Part shown: piece by piece, positions 1 through 15,890 of the stretch
Numbering within the stretch: the stretch's first letter is position 1
How the letters are laid out: every line of letters begins with the position of its first letter
Assembly (NCBI GenBank): GCA_018907035.1
Contig: JACCIC010000175.1
Coordinates: 1,022,501-1,086,500, forward strand
Origin: Sycobia sp. Sy_11
Taxonomy: Eukaryota > Arthropoda > Insecta > Hymenoptera > Epichrysomallidae
Length of the DNA: 64,000 nucleotides
Direction of reading: 5' to 3'
Made by a program: the position numbers and the translations under genes
Notes under the pieces: model-generated
Databases searched by the model: none
Seen by the model: the letters and a program-made list of their open reading frames with translations, nothing else
Told to the model about the DNA's origin: nothing

Positions 1-729
1 CCAGTTAGTTGAGTCAGACGAGAAAATATAGAAATAAAATTTGCATCAGGATAGTAATTCTTCGGTTGAGGTAGAAATTCAATTATAACTATATGTATAA
101 TATATTAAAAACTAAAATTTTCGACATAATAGATACTTATTAAAATCTCAACTATTATTTATTATCGACTGCATTAATATAGAGATTAAAATGTCGAAGA
201 TGAAAATTGCCGAAAATGAATAAAACATGATATATAATGGTAAATGGACTAAAGCGCTCGTAGTGCAAAAAATCGAGACTCGCTGGTTTCCAACGCTTTA
301 TTGATATAGTGCCCTTTGCAATTATTGTAGCGGTTAAAACTCTCTCAAAAAAGTTTGCCATAACAAAAATTGCAAATAATAGGGGAAAAAAAATACATTT
401 CACGATTGCATTGTTTTACTATTGGCGTATTATAACTATATCGAGAAAATAAAATAGACGATCATTTTTGACGTTTCATATCGTTTACATTGTTGGATAT
501 ATGTAAATATAGTCTAGTAAAAAATGGTGCAAATTGGATATTCAAGGTGAGTGCGATAAAAAACCATAAAGCTAAAAAATGACGGTAATTATATGCATGG
601 CGAATAATAATTATAAATACCTTTTATTAAAATTTATATCTCTTGTTCTATATATATATTACTCCAGTTTTTACATATTTTTCGAGAAAAATAGAATGAA
701 AAATAAGCACTTTGAGCTTAACACCGGAG

Positions 730-732
<3 letters not shown>
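1..732. other. AT-rich intergenic stretch, no gene seen
   Basis: No open frame with recognisable protein character on either strand. The frames present are short and low-complexity. Confidence 0.5.

Positions 733-800
<68 letters not shown>
733..800. repeat. (TA)n microsatellite
   Basis: An uninterrupted TA dinucleotide run of about 34 units. The frame running through it gives an artificial Tyr-Ile repeat. Confidence 0.95.
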
Positions 801-803
<3 letters not shown>

Positions 804-3530
804 CGTCGCGCTGCAACTGGTAATGTGATTAATTTCCACGAAAGATCCACCTACGCCCGCTGCAACTGGTGAAGCTAGAGGCGAATTAAAAAGTTTTTTG
901 AGGCCCGTTGCTGTACGAGAGTGACGGGCCTCCCTTTCGATTGGCAGAAAACTATGTTTTCAAGTACATATTTACTTGTTTTGTACCAGATAAATCATAT
1001 TCTTAAATTCAGAAAGTATTCACTAGATTTAGGACGACGCGGTTTAATTTAAGCGGACTCTCTTGCATCATGTAAATACTTTTTTCATTTAAGAAGATAT
1101 TTTCTCAAATTCGGTAAATAATTTACCTGGTGCAAAACAAGAAAATATTCAGTTCATAACAGAAATTTTTTTCAATCTGGAGTAGCTAAGTTTTATGGAT
1201 TAATAATACCATCGATGAATTGTCTAGTATATGAACATGCTGGATTTTTATTTGTTATTTATAAGATATTATTATCCCGAATGATCAGAAAAAGATTATA
1301 TTTTATACCTAATTTCTGTATTTACAAATATACCTATAGAATGATTAAATAAACCTATACAGGACACTATTGTAGCTCGGATTGTAGATAATAATTTATT
1401 ATATACTAAGTTTACGCAGAATGAAGTTATTAGAGCAATAAGCTTAATTATTAATAATACAATTTTTATACTGACACTATTTTAAACATTCGGGTTATTT
1501 ATATAGAGCTTATATAATAATAGAATGAACTAATTGTTACAGAAAAGCCATTTAGTTTAATAAATTATATTAAATTTTCATTCCCACCACCAATTCGGAA
1601 TTAAGGTATATAGTGACATTGAAGGTGGACATCGACTGAGTAATTTAATTATTACACAAGCACTATTGACAAAATAATTATTAATAATACTTATTTAATG
1701 GAATTTATCGATAAAATCGTGTCTTTGGGAATAATGAAACATTCGATAGTAGTGGGGAAAAACTAATGAGAGATGAAATTCAAGTGAAATTAGAAGAAAC
1801 GCAGTTCATGCGTTACCATACATGCGCACGTGCGTGTGTCTGTGTATGTGTGTATTAAAGCTTTATTATCAGAAAGAATCGGAAGCAAATTTCAAATATA
1901 TATAGTATGCACGTTTTCGTTCAAAATAAGAATTTGGGCCAGCTAACCAAGAATTATAAGAATAAAGGCTATAAATGTTGAAAAGTAGGAGCAGTGTATA
2001 TAAAATCCATTGCAATTATTGTAAAAAATTGTCAAATTGAACAAAGAGGTATAGATATTTGAAAAGAGGCCTCGCAAACATGCATATAGTTAGGAAATAC
2101 AACCTTCGCGCGCATGTTTTGGAACAAGGTATTGAAAATAACTAAAAAATGAGAGTTTTTAATGTATTCGTATATTTCAGAAGAAAAAACAAAGTAATGT
2201 TAATTGAATGTTATGGCGCAGAGTCGATTAGATAATATTTATATATTGGTTTTTTTCTCGTTGAAATGGACATTATGAAGTTTACGGTGTGGCGCTTATG
2301 TAAATAAAGGCAGATCGGCTATGAGTATAATTATACATATATATTTTTTAAAAAGACCGCGAGACCGATAAAAGTATTTGTTATTTTAATGTATGACAGT
2401 CGATAAAGGTAAATTTTTTAACTTTCATTACGGATTAATTTTGCCGCAATCTAACATTTTCTATATTTTTACAGCACACTACTGTCCATTGAATTTTTCC
2501 ATTGATTGAAGCAACCTATCTTTCAATAATAAGAGTAAAACAATAGAAACCCTCTTATTTGGGTTTTTTTTTTTAAATTTCTGTTTTGTTTTGGAAAAAA
2601 GTCTTCTTATTAATCAATATAAAAATTAGCAGTAAAATTAAAAAATTTTGCTGTTCAAAAAATAAGTAAAAATTACTTCAGGAGATTCTAGCAATGAATC
2701 GCGCCTAAAGTGGTCTTACAAATGTAGCTCATGTTTAATTTAATCAATTGTACAAAAAATAAGTATACCTACTAAAACTTGCAAATATTTAATAATCCAC
2801 TCGATGCGCAATTCTAAAAAAAAAAAACTTTTCTTCCCGTATACTCTTCAAAATTATCCCTTTGACAGAACACGCCTCTTATGCTTGCAATGCAGCAATA
2901 TGCGCCTCCATGGTTCGGAAATTAATCGCGACGTGCGACAGAGATAGAGGATCAGACTCTCTCCTGGCTCTCTCAATTTCGAAATTCGAAGCAAAAACAA
3001 GACACAAGTATGCACGACACGACGCTCAATGCGGCTGAATACGTTTGTCGGAATTGGAATTTGCAAGCGGTTGCCGTGAGTAAGGCGCCCTGCGCACGTG
3101 AAGATTAGTGGCTGTACGCGGTAAATACGCAGAAATTTATTCCGCAGACTTTTGTCTTAACTTTCTCATTAGTTTGATAGATGACGGGGTATTTTTTTTC
3201 AAAAGTAGAATAATCCGCGTGAAAAACTGTACGGAAACCTGCTTTTTTGCTTGAAATTACAAAACGTATTTATATTAGAGTGAGTTGTGAGAAGTGTTTC
3301 ATTCGCTATGTTTATAAGATATCGCACATGTTTTCACAAAGCTCGTGTAAATCGTAAAGGTGTTTAGACGCTTTTATTCCCAAAAATTCAGTCCAAGACC
3401 TGTGTTCTTCCTCTTTTTGCTAATTAAAAGATCGTTTTTTTTATCAATCCATCTGAGATCGATAAATCGCTGAAATTTAATTTAGGGTATTAGAAGACGA
3501 ACTTAATCTCCGACCTTCACGTTTAGATGG
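801..3530. other. Intergenic; promoter-like islet near 2830-3090
   Basis: No gene can be supported. Most of it is AT-rich. From about 2860 to 3130 the composition becomes balanced with many CpGs, and a strong-looking 5' splice site (GTGAGTAAGG) occurs on the plus strand at about 3075. This could be a promoter with a non-coding first exon. No matching downstream exon was found, so the reading is tentative. Confidence 0.3.
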
Positions 3531-3661
3531 CGATATAAGTATACGATAAGTCAGATGTTTCAGATCTAGTACTTAGTTGTTAGTTTTGGCATTTGCCAAT
3601 AAAATTCAATTAACAGGCGCCATCGTTTGTGTTAACATTATAATTTTTTAATCAGTGAAAA

Positions 3662-4015
3662 GTGAATCGTAATAAATCGTTTTTTCGACATGTCCTTTTG
3701 CACTATTTTGATATGAAAAAAAGTGTAGCGGAAACTTATCGATTGCTTCAAGAATGTTATGGCGAACAGGTTCCATCGCTTATAACGTGTAAAGAGTGGT
3801 TTCAGCGGTTTAAAAGCGGAGATACTGATGTTAATGACAAAGAACGTTCTGGACAACCGGAAAAGTTTGAACATAGTGAATTACAAGCATTATTGGACGA
3901 AAACTCAGCTCAAACGCGGAAAGAACTCGCTAATAAGTTAGGAGTCAGTGACAGAGCAGTTAGCAAACGTTTACATGCAATGGGAAAGATTCGTAAAGAA
4001 TTTTCTTATATATGA
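3662..4015 (+). pseudogene. Truncated mariner-family transposase (N-terminal part only)
   Basis: The translation has the layout of the mariner N-terminal DNA-binding half. A first helix-turn-helix is followed by the signature CKEWFQRFKSGD, a GQPEKFE linker, and a second helix-turn-helix with LANKLGVSDRAVSKRLHAMG. The frame stops at 117 residues, just where the catalytic domain should begin. None of the three catalytic aspartate blocks is present downstream, so this is a truncated remnant. The open frame begins at a GTG, not an ATG, so the true start is lost or lies upstream. No terminal inverted repeats were recognised at either side. Confidence 0.85.
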
Positions 4016-4428
4016 AACATGCGGCACTCTATTTGTCTTGATAGAATAAAAACTAATTTTATAATACTAAACCATTTAACCGCATTTATTTTAAGAGAAA
4101 TGTAATTTAAAAATAAACGTTTTAGTGTATTTTTATTTTTATAATTAATCACGATAAAAATTTTAATTATGAATTTAATTTAGGCATTTACATTACAATT
4201 AGATTATTACAAAAGTATTAATTCATTATATTGTATTTACAGTATAAATATAAAATTAAGAATACTTGCATAGATATTTAACACAGTACAGAAGAAATTT
4301 CAAATATAGCATTAATTTTATGCATTTTATATATACAAAATTCTTCTATGTATATAAAAAGAATGTATAGTATCATTATATGTACATTTTCATAGTACAA
4401 AAAATTAAAAAGAAACAGGTATAATCTG

Positions 4429-4430
<2 letters not shown>

Positions 4431-4488
<58 letters not shown>
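4431..4488. repeat. (AT)n microsatellite
   Basis: An uninterrupted AT run of 29 units, about 100 bases beyond the stop codon of the glutaredoxin-like exon. Confidence 0.95.
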
Positions 4489-4492
<4 letters not shown>

Positions 4493-4584
4493 ACATAGAT
4501 TTTCTAAAAATAAATTAACAGAGTGAAAAATAACATTGCTTATGTTAGACTAATAACATTAGCACAACATTACTAATTATATTA

Positions 4585-4852
4585 TTATGAAATTTCTAAT
4601 AATCTTTTCTGTAGTAATTCAACATCTAATTTATGTTTGCACAGATATTGTCCTTCTAAAAATAGCACTGGTATTTCATATTTATATAAATTTTTTAAAT
4701 ACTCATTACCAGGCGCATTAATATTCACTATTTCTAATTGATACCGTCCATTAAATTTTAATTTGATTTCATCTTTCATAACGTCACACAATTGACAGCT
4801 ACCTTCCTTTGTATACAGGGTCAGTTTTGGAGGAGATGAATGTAAATGGGAC
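4585..4852 (-). CDS. Glutaredoxin-like (C5orf63-type) domain, terminal exon
   Basis: The minus-strand frame encodes about 88 residues with a thioredoxin fold signature: a beta strand LTLYTKEGS leading into CQLC (a CxxC redox motif), then KYEIPVLFLEG, where IPV is the cis-proline loop, and a final helix ending LLEIS and stop (4587-4585). This resembles the small glutaredoxin-like proteins typified by human C5orf63; its substrate is not established here. The exon opens after a good 3' splice site (pyrimidine-rich tract then CATAG, 4854-4853). It has no ATG upstream of the CxxC motif, so the domain needs a 5' exon. The best candidate is the last thiolase exon, whose end carries a consensus GTAAGT in matching phase (5130-5125); the joint codon TT|G stays leucine. 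The joined product would be about 498 residues. A separate small first exon is the alternative; I found no convincing one in 4853-5126. Confidence 0.75.
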
Positions 4853-5126
4853 CTATGTATAAGGAATCAGAATTAATAAATATAAGTAGATCAATAAAAA
4901 TATGTATAAAAATTTTATTTTTTATTTATACTGGTATAAAAATAACACTTGTATAAAAATAACATTCAGTATATAAACAATTTTAAATTTCAAAATTCAA
5001 TATTGATGATACAAATATTGTATAAACATTATCACTTGTAAACATATTGCTAAAATCATCTGATTTTTGAATCATCCAGGAGTAATTAGTTTTTCTTAAC
5101 AAATAAAAGTCAGTACGAAAGATAAC

Positions 5127-9248
<4,122 letters not shown>

Positions 9249-9399
9249 CGTGTTGCGATTATAAATCTATACTTTTATGGTACTCCAATTTTATCAGTTC
9301 TTTTAGCTTTTATCATGAACGCATTGTGAATCATCAAATTTTTTATTCTGACCGAGTGTAAGCTGGTGTAAGTGCATAAGTTAGCTAGTCACCCATATG

Positions 9400-9500
9400 C
9401 AGATGTAGAGAAGTCGGAAAGTCCGGCGCGGCGTCCGGCGTCTCTCCTCACGGTGTCGACCGGTCAGTGCTACATCCGATTGGCTGAAATGAAATTGAAC
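9400..9500 (-). promoter_or_regulatory. Likely promoter of the thiolase gene
   Basis: A short CpG-rich islet in AT-rich DNA, about 150-250 bases upstream of the thiolase start codon. It contains an inverted CCAAT box (ATTGG on the plus strand at 9479-9483, so CCAAT in the direction of the gene). No TATA box is evident. Its position and composition fit a housekeeping promoter. Confidence 0.45.
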
Positions 9501-10260
9501 AATGAATTACAAATTATTCTCATCAGCTTTTGGTATTTGGGCGAATAGACAGAAGATCTTATTTATTATTATTTTATAATCTTCAATGTACCATACACTA
9601 CAGAGTTCAGAATAATACCTTATTATACCAATTATCCACGAACAATTATACTATCATATCAGCCTATATTACAAATAATACTCTTATGGTTATTATGAAA
9701 AATTTATATACCTAACACATTTTCGTATAAATATATACATTTTATTGTTTTTTTTTTTTTTTTTTTTTAATAAATAAATGTAATAAACACAAAATACACT
9801 AATACATGAACTACATATAATTGATATAATAATAAAACAAAGGTATGCATATTTCTGCCTTCTATAATCTGCTATAATGTGCTATATAATCTAGGTATAT
9901 ATTTATTAGAGCGAATATAAAACTAATAAGCTTTATTTTAAATAGATGACGAAATGATCTTCCAGTAAAGAAAATGTATTTTCTAATATTATCAGCATTT
10001 ACTTAATGAATTGAATATAAAAGATGTATTAAAAATAAGCATGTACACAAGACTTTACTTTAATTAGTTTCTCTCTTGTACAGTGTGAACTGTAATATTT
10101 CGAAAAAAAATAAATAGCTAAAAATTCTGAAAAAAGCATGCCTGTATGTATTTTGAGCCGCTGATTACAAATATCGAATATCATAATTTCATGATAAAAA
10201 TAATAAAAACCCCAAGAAAACATGGTTTATTGCGTTTATCTTCAAAAATATTACAAATCG
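9501..10260. other. Intergenic, no gene seen
   Basis: AT-rich, with a poly-T run near 9750-9768. The short frames here have no recognisable domain. Confidence 0.45.
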
Positions 10261-10954
10261 TAAAAAATGTTTCAAACTAAAAATGTAAAACACGCTATAA
10301 TACATCCTTTATATTCCTTGTACTTTTTTCCTAAATGTGATAGATTTCGAGAAAAGTAGCTTTGAATGGAAATCGAGCACTATCTATGAGACTTTGAGAG
10401 ATGGTTATTTTTTTAATTTTAAATATAAAAATGCGGTCTTTGTTGATGCTATTCATGCATCGAGGTATGGTTATTTTGAATAACATTCCGGAAAGTGCCC
10501 CCCTCCCGATTTAAATGAAAATTTATATACTTTTGTTTTTTAGCTATTTCTACGCATATCTACAAATATCGAAGTGGCTTTTGGCGAAAATTTAATTTCA
10601 TGACCAAATTCATCAAAACTTTGGTTTTCGACTTTATCTCACAGGATACGAAAAATGTTAAAAATATTTCGAACGAAAGTTATATAGATTTCACCAAAAT
10701 ATAAATTTTCTACTTTATTCGTTTTTTCAGCATAAGCTATATTTTTGGAGATAATTCAACCATATGTGTTTATAAAATATATGCCATATTTTTATATTTA
10801 AAATTAAAAAAATAAGTATCCTTCAATATTCTTCCATTAAAGACTTCCATTAAAGCCTATTTTTCTCAAAATCTAGCATATTCAAAAATATATACAAAGA
10901 ACATAAAGGTTGTATTGTAGCGTGTTTTACATTTTTTGTTTGAAACATTTTTTA
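10261..10954. mobile_element. Unclassified element with ~190-bp inverted terminal repeats
   Basis: The left arm (about 10261-10450) and the right arm (about 10765-10954) are imperfect reverse complements. Both begin TAAAAAATGTTTCAAAC, share GTAAAACACGCTA about 25 bases in, and share TTTTTTTAATTTTAAATAT near the inner end. The ~310-bp middle has no open frame of note. This is the shape of a foldback or MITE-like non-autonomous DNA element, or of a long hairpin locus. No transposase is present and I could not define a target-site duplication. Confidence 0.6.
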
Positions 10955-11640
10955 AAATTTGAAACGTTTTTGTCGCATAAATATTACGCAATGAATACAA
11001 ATATGAATAAGACTAATACTAACAATAATGATAATAATAATAATAATCAAAAGGCGAATAAGTATATTTATAAGAATGTTTGTTAAGGGAAAGGGTGAAA
11101 TAAATACAATCGTTAATTATGCTATATTAAGTTTAATTGTAAAAATAAAAAGGCATAAAAAACCTCCACTCAGTAAGTGGAGGAAAAAGCCGTAAAATTA
11201 ATCTACAATATCTGTGTCTTATATTAAACAAAAATAATACGATATATTAGAAAATATTTAAACTTACAGACAGAATAATGTCTACGCGAAAGCAAAAGGT
11301 CACTTATTACTATAATAAATTTCGTCTCTTACCAAGTAAATTCTGTTAGAGATGAGGCAAAAAAGGGATCTTCTGCCACACAGGTGTCCTAACGAGGAAA
11401 CGGGGACAGCCCTTGACAAGCACGGTAGCAAACGGGCCCTAAAGCCGCTCGAGAAGTAGAATCCGCACAGGGGTGTTAACAAGGCCTCGATATCTTACAG
11501 CGCCTTTTTTTAAAAGTTTCGCGTCTCAAACTACACGTGTATGGATATACTCGGCGAGACCTTTGATAGGTTTTGATGCGCACGACAATACAAAACAGTA
11601 CACAGTAATATACACGACTTTATTAACACGCGTTTATTAA
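10955..11640. other. Intergenic; possible LTR remnant at about 11300-11640
   Basis: From about 11300 the composition shifts to balanced GC with many CpGs. On the minus strand two AATAAA motifs lie near 11620-11640. The texture resembles a retroelement LTR, but no ends or partner copy can be identified. Confidence 0.25.
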
Positions 11641-11763
11641 CGGACGGCAACTATGATGAAAATAAAGTACAAAAACAAGCACGAGAAGTTACGGTTTGAA
11701 TTCGAGGACAGAATGTCCTCTTCTCGTGGGGAATGTGTTCTTCCTCATAGAAAAAAGCGAGGA

Positions 11764-11800
<37 letters not shown>

Positions 11801-11803
11801 CGT

Positions 11804-12105
11804 CGGATTATCTTATTTTAATTATTTTACAGGTGGTAACAGGGCGTACTCAACTGATACGACGTTACATTATCTATGCATTAGCTGTTTTTTTTTGTGA
11901 TCAATATCCTGTTAGAGTGATTTGTGTGGAATAATATGTATTTATTTTATGTGAAGCAAGAGTGGGGGCTACGTCCGTCGGATTATCGATTTTTTTTATT
12001 TTATATTGGTACAGGCGTACTCAACATATATTAACGACTTTAGTTCTATAGCATTATCTGTTTTTTTTTGTGATACGCATACCATGTTAGAAGTATTTCG
12101 TCTGC
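11804..12105. repeat. Diverged tandem duplication (two ~130-bp copies)
   Basis: Two successive segments (about 11804-11930 and 11978-12105) share the ordered blocks GTCGGATTATC, GCGTACTCAAC, CATTATCT, a T-run with GTGAT, and CATGTTAGA or CCTGTTAGA. The intervening sequence has diverged. Confidence 0.5.
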
Positions 12106-12133
12106 TTGGCGATTTTCATTTACCAAAAAATTG

Positions 12134-12985
12134 AAGCAAAGAGTTTGCATTAAATTTTGTGTCAAAAATGGAATTCAGTGCTCTAAAACTGAATCATGAA
12201 ACGTTGACAGTTGTATATAGTGAGTTACTTTAAGTAAAAAAAATGTGTATATGTGGTACAAGCTGTTCCAAGAAAGCCAAAGGTGTGTCGAAGACGAACC
12301 TTGCCCTGGACGTCCTAACACGTCAATAACAGAAGAAAACGTTCAAGCAGTGAAAGATACTATGTTAAAATATCGTCGAATCACTATTAGAGAAGTTGTG
12401 GAAGATGTTGGCATATTGGTTGGGTCATGCCATGCTACTTTTTTGGATGTTTTGGGCATGAGACGTATGTCAGAGAAATTCGTGCCAAAACTGCTTAATT
12501 TTGATCAAAAGAATCGTCGCATGACCATAGCTAAGGAGATGTTGATTGAAGTCAATAATAATGCTGATTTTCTCAAAAGGGTTATAACTGGTGATGAATC
12601 GTGGGTATATGGTTATGACGTCGAAACTAAGGCTCAATCGTCCTAGTGGAAGAGCCCAGAAGATCTAAGATGGAAGAAAGCACGCCAAGTTCGATTAAAT
12701 GTCAAGGTTTTGCTTTCTCTCTTCTTTGATTACCATGGCGTAGTGCATCAGGAATTCTTACCACAAGATCGTACGGTCAATAAGGAGTACTATCTTGAAG
12801 TTCTGCGCCATTTGCGAGAGTCGATACGCAAAAACGTCCGGAACTTTGGAAAAACAATTCGTGGCTTTTACATCATTTAATGCACCTGCTCATTCATCGT
12901 TACTTGTGAGAGATTTGTTGGCCAAAAGCAACACCACATTCATGCATCAACCTTTATATTCACCAGATTTGGCAGCCAATTAGGC
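12134..12985 (+). pseudogene. Decayed mariner-family transposase
   Basis: Conceptual translation across several frames follows a full mariner transposase order: KQRVCIKFCVKNGI near 12134, MYMWYKLFQESQ and ITIREVVEDVGI (helix-turn-helix), KFVPKLLNFDQK, then ITGDESWVYGYD (first catalytic Asp block) near 12600. After an in-frame stop comes WKKARQVRLNVKVLLSLFFD, and in another frame NAPAHSSLLVRDLL and YSPDLA (second and third catalytic blocks). In the second block the usual HDN has lost its Asp. The copy ends abruptly after YSPDLAA, where LINE sequence on the opposite strand begins. No terminal repeats are recognisable. It is inactive. Confidence 0.85.
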
Positions 12986-13288
12986 TGCTAAGCTATAATG
13001 GTTGGCTCTACATCGATTAATGGATACTATAGTTTCGCGTGAGAGATCTTTCTGGTAGAACCATGGTTTAGCGGAATCAGATTTAAAATGTTGAAAAAAT
13101 GCTACTCCTTTGTGTAGCCCTAACTCATTTACATATCGGTTTGTATTTTCTAACATTGAGCGCTTGAAAATCTCGTAAAAATCTGTGAAAGGTATATCAT
13201 TAGTTTCTGAGTGTTGTTTACAGCTGGCTTGTTTCGCAAGGGAGTCTGCATAATCATTTCCTTGGATGCCAACATGACTAAAGGCAAA
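12986..13288 (-). pseudogene. RNase H end of a LINE retrotransposon
   Basis: The minus-strand frame reads SHVGIQGNDYADSLAKQA, the conserved histidine and aspartate block of the C-terminal RNase H domain in I-type LINEs, then continues to INRCRANHYSLAA. Homology fails upstream at about 13288, where the gypsy-type LTR region begins. The rest of what may be the same LINE resumes at 17381 on the same strand. The two pieces are not fully contiguous: the first two-thirds of the RNase H domain is missing. Confidence 0.75.
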
Positions 13289-13749
13289 GAGCGTGCGTCG
13301 CTCTCTCACTATCCGACCGCCGAGCTGGTCGCACCAAACCGGGCACATAATCCTGGGAATGAGATTACCGAGGAGTTGTAACGAAGACACGAAAGGATCC
13401 AAGAAACTGAACAATCATATCAGAACTGTGGAGGAGTCTCCGGTTGTAAGTCGCCAGCGGCAGCGAGTACAGAACATTAAGGTGTGTAACGAGATAGACG
13501 AGACGTATGCGGTCTGATCGGGTAAAGGCAATAGTGTGACATAAATACATAACGTGAATTGGACGAATACTGCTTCGGTATAATATATATATATATATAT
13601 AGATGTATATGTAGAATATTTATATGTAAGGAAGCGCGACCGATATCTTCAAGTAAAAGCTGTTATTTAATAAAAGCCTATACAATTATATCTTGTGATT
13701 AATTATTCGAGTTATTTATATTGGTTGAATGACTATATAAATTATTACA

Positions 13750-13768
13750 TTGGCGCCCAACTAGCGGG
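13750..13768 (+). other. Primer-binding site of the gypsy-type element
   Basis: Directly after the CA end of the 5' LTR the sequence reads TTGGCGCCCAACTAGCGGG. A tRNA-complementary site is expected exactly here in LTR elements, and TGGCGCCCAAC is the common insect gypsy-type form. Confidence 0.65.
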
Positions 13769-13900
13769 AAAAAATAAATAAAATAATAGATTTTATATAT
13801 TTCGAAAACCCAGAAATTAAGAGAATATTAATCATACAGATATATTAAGAAACAATAATAAATAAAAATAACGATTAATTGAATTATTGTAATTTACAAA

Positions 13901-14990
13901 ATGCACGAGACAATGGATCAAGATTATCAAAAACAACAAGCAAAATTACGAAGACTGCAAACACAAATTCAAATTCAAAATACTGAGTTGGAGCAAGCAC
14001 GACGGAACATGGAAAACATGAACCTACAATTCGTAGTATTACAGAAACTTCGTGCAGAGCTGGCAACACGAGATCATACGGGCAACGTAAATGAACAGCG
14101 AGCTTCTAATAATACAAGCATTGCGGAGATTGGAAATTTATTAGGTAATTTGAGCGTCACAAATATAGATATAAAAATACCGACATTTTCGGACGAAGCG
14201 ACAGGTAATCCGTTAGAATTTTTAGAGGAAATAGAAAAGTATTATAGAGCAAAAAATATTCAAGATGATAAAAAATTGCTCTTGTTAGAAATCGCGTTAA
14301 TTAATACAGCTTCACATTGGTATCATTTACAAAATCCATTCGAGACGTTTGAAAAATTTAAGGAAGTATTTATGTGACAATTTTATTAAATTCCAATACA
14401 GGTGAAAGTAAAAAATAATTGGATGCAAAAGCGTTACAGAGAGCAAGAGGGAAAATTTTTACAAACAATTACAATTACAATAACAATTATATTTTACCAA
14501 AGTTAGCAGAATACGAACGAAATTATATAATTACGCAGCAACATCCATGGTGGGTAAAAGCATCGTTAGCGACGGTTAATATATCCTGTATAAATTCAAT
14601 CGTGTATACGTTAGCGCAACTAGATGCGGTATACGATGAGAAGAGACGAGCAAATGAAAATAAACACAATTCTCAACCTCTAAGAGTAAGGCAAGTCAAT
14701 GCTTACTATAGAGGTCATCAAAATAACAATCGAAATAACGGATACTATAATAATCGTAATAATTATTTCAATGAGCGCACCTTGGAAATAACAAGCCAGA
14801 ATGACTTTAATAATTATTCTTAACTAAATTATAATAATCGGGATATCAATTCTCAAGGTAATAATACTGGTGAAAATTTGAGTAATGTACCGGATTATCG
14901 ATATCCACCGCCAGGATATCAGCAGAATAGAATAAATGAAGAAAATAAGAAGCAATCGGGAAATCATAATAACAATCATGTAAACTCATA
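13901..14990 (+). pseudogene. Gag region of the gypsy-type element, broken
   Basis: The first frame (13901-14377) has an N-terminal glutamine-rich coiled coil, then a capsid-like block containing KIPTFSDEATGNPLEFLEEI and ASHWYHL, typical of retrotransposon gag. Stops follow at about 14375, and the sequence continues in another frame at 14419-14823 with an asparagine- and tyrosine-rich tail (NNRNNGYYNNRNNY). No CCHC zinc knuckle is visible; some insect gypsy gags also lack one. At least one frameshift and several stops make this a pseudogene. Confidence 0.7.
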
Positions 14991-14999
14991 AGCGACACG

Positions 15000-15890
15000 T
15001 TGAATGCTGACTTGACAGCGTGTCAAAGGGCAGTCGACTTTGTTGACGAACTTAGTAATGGAATTCTTGAAGGCGAGGGTCAGAAAGGTGTTGAGACAAG
15101 TAAAGTCAATAGTATCCCAATGTCACCCCATATATTATTCAAAGTTTATAATGAAGAATGCTGGGCCTTAGTAGATTCAGGTAGTCAAATAACCGCGGTG
15201 TCGGAAGAATTTTATGAACAATTAAAAAGAGCGAACAGTCTTTTAGAATTACCCGTATCTAATATTAGCGTATCGACAGCGATTGGAAAGAAAAAAGCAA
15301 CAGTAAAGAAACAAATAAGGTTAACGTTTCAAATTGGTAATTATATAAAATCACACGTCTTTTTAGTGATACCATACCTGTCGAGTAAGATTATATTAGG
15401 TAACGATTGGCATTTAAAAAATGGTTTAATTTTAGATTATTGTAATCGAGTTATAAAATTAAAAAGGGATATTATTTGTAAACAACTAATATTATTTGAA
15501 AAACAACATTTTGAAAAAATTGTAGTAACCAGAGGAAACGGAGAAACAATGATTCATGTAAGTGAAGTAAATAATCTGTTAATGGAATTGAATGAAGATG
15601 AAAAAATGAAACAGCGAAATAAATATAAAAATAATAATTGGCAAAAATACGATATTGTACACGAAATGCAAGAAGAAATAATAAATGGTTATAAGAAAGA
15701 TAATGAAAACGAAAATATCGGGAGAATTAGTAAGGTAGATAATCTAGAATTCAGAGTAAATTATAAAGAAAATATCGGCGAGAAGAATGATGATAGGGAC
15801 AATGCAAACGAAGAATTATTGTTGGTGGAATCAAAAATAACGAAACTCGATGATAATCAAAAAAAAACAATTTATGAACATATTAATTAA
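15000..15890 (+). pseudogene. Aspartic protease region of the gypsy-type pol
   Basis: Contains ALVDSGSQITAVSEEFY, the retropepsin active site (DSG), and IILGNDWHLKNGLILDY, the second conserved strand. These lie at about residues 56-72 and 130-146 of the 296-residue frame. A charged, lysine- and asparagine-rich linker follows and leads to the RT. The frame ends with stops in a run of A-rich codons, while the RT continues in a different frame from about 15850-15895. A small indel in that A-rich stretch explains the break. Confidence 0.8.

Noticed and set aside
579..872. Open frame of 97 codons
   Set aside because: Its body is a Tyr-Ile repeat generated by the (TA)n microsatellite.
5041..5126. 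A possible separate first exon for the glutaredoxin-like gene
   Set aside because: ATGs in this interval lead to short frames without a convincing donor that would match the phase of the next exon.
9530..9715. Small plus-strand frame divergent from the thiolase promoter
   Set aside because: Low-complexity composition rich in Tyr, Asn and Thr, no domain and no splice context.
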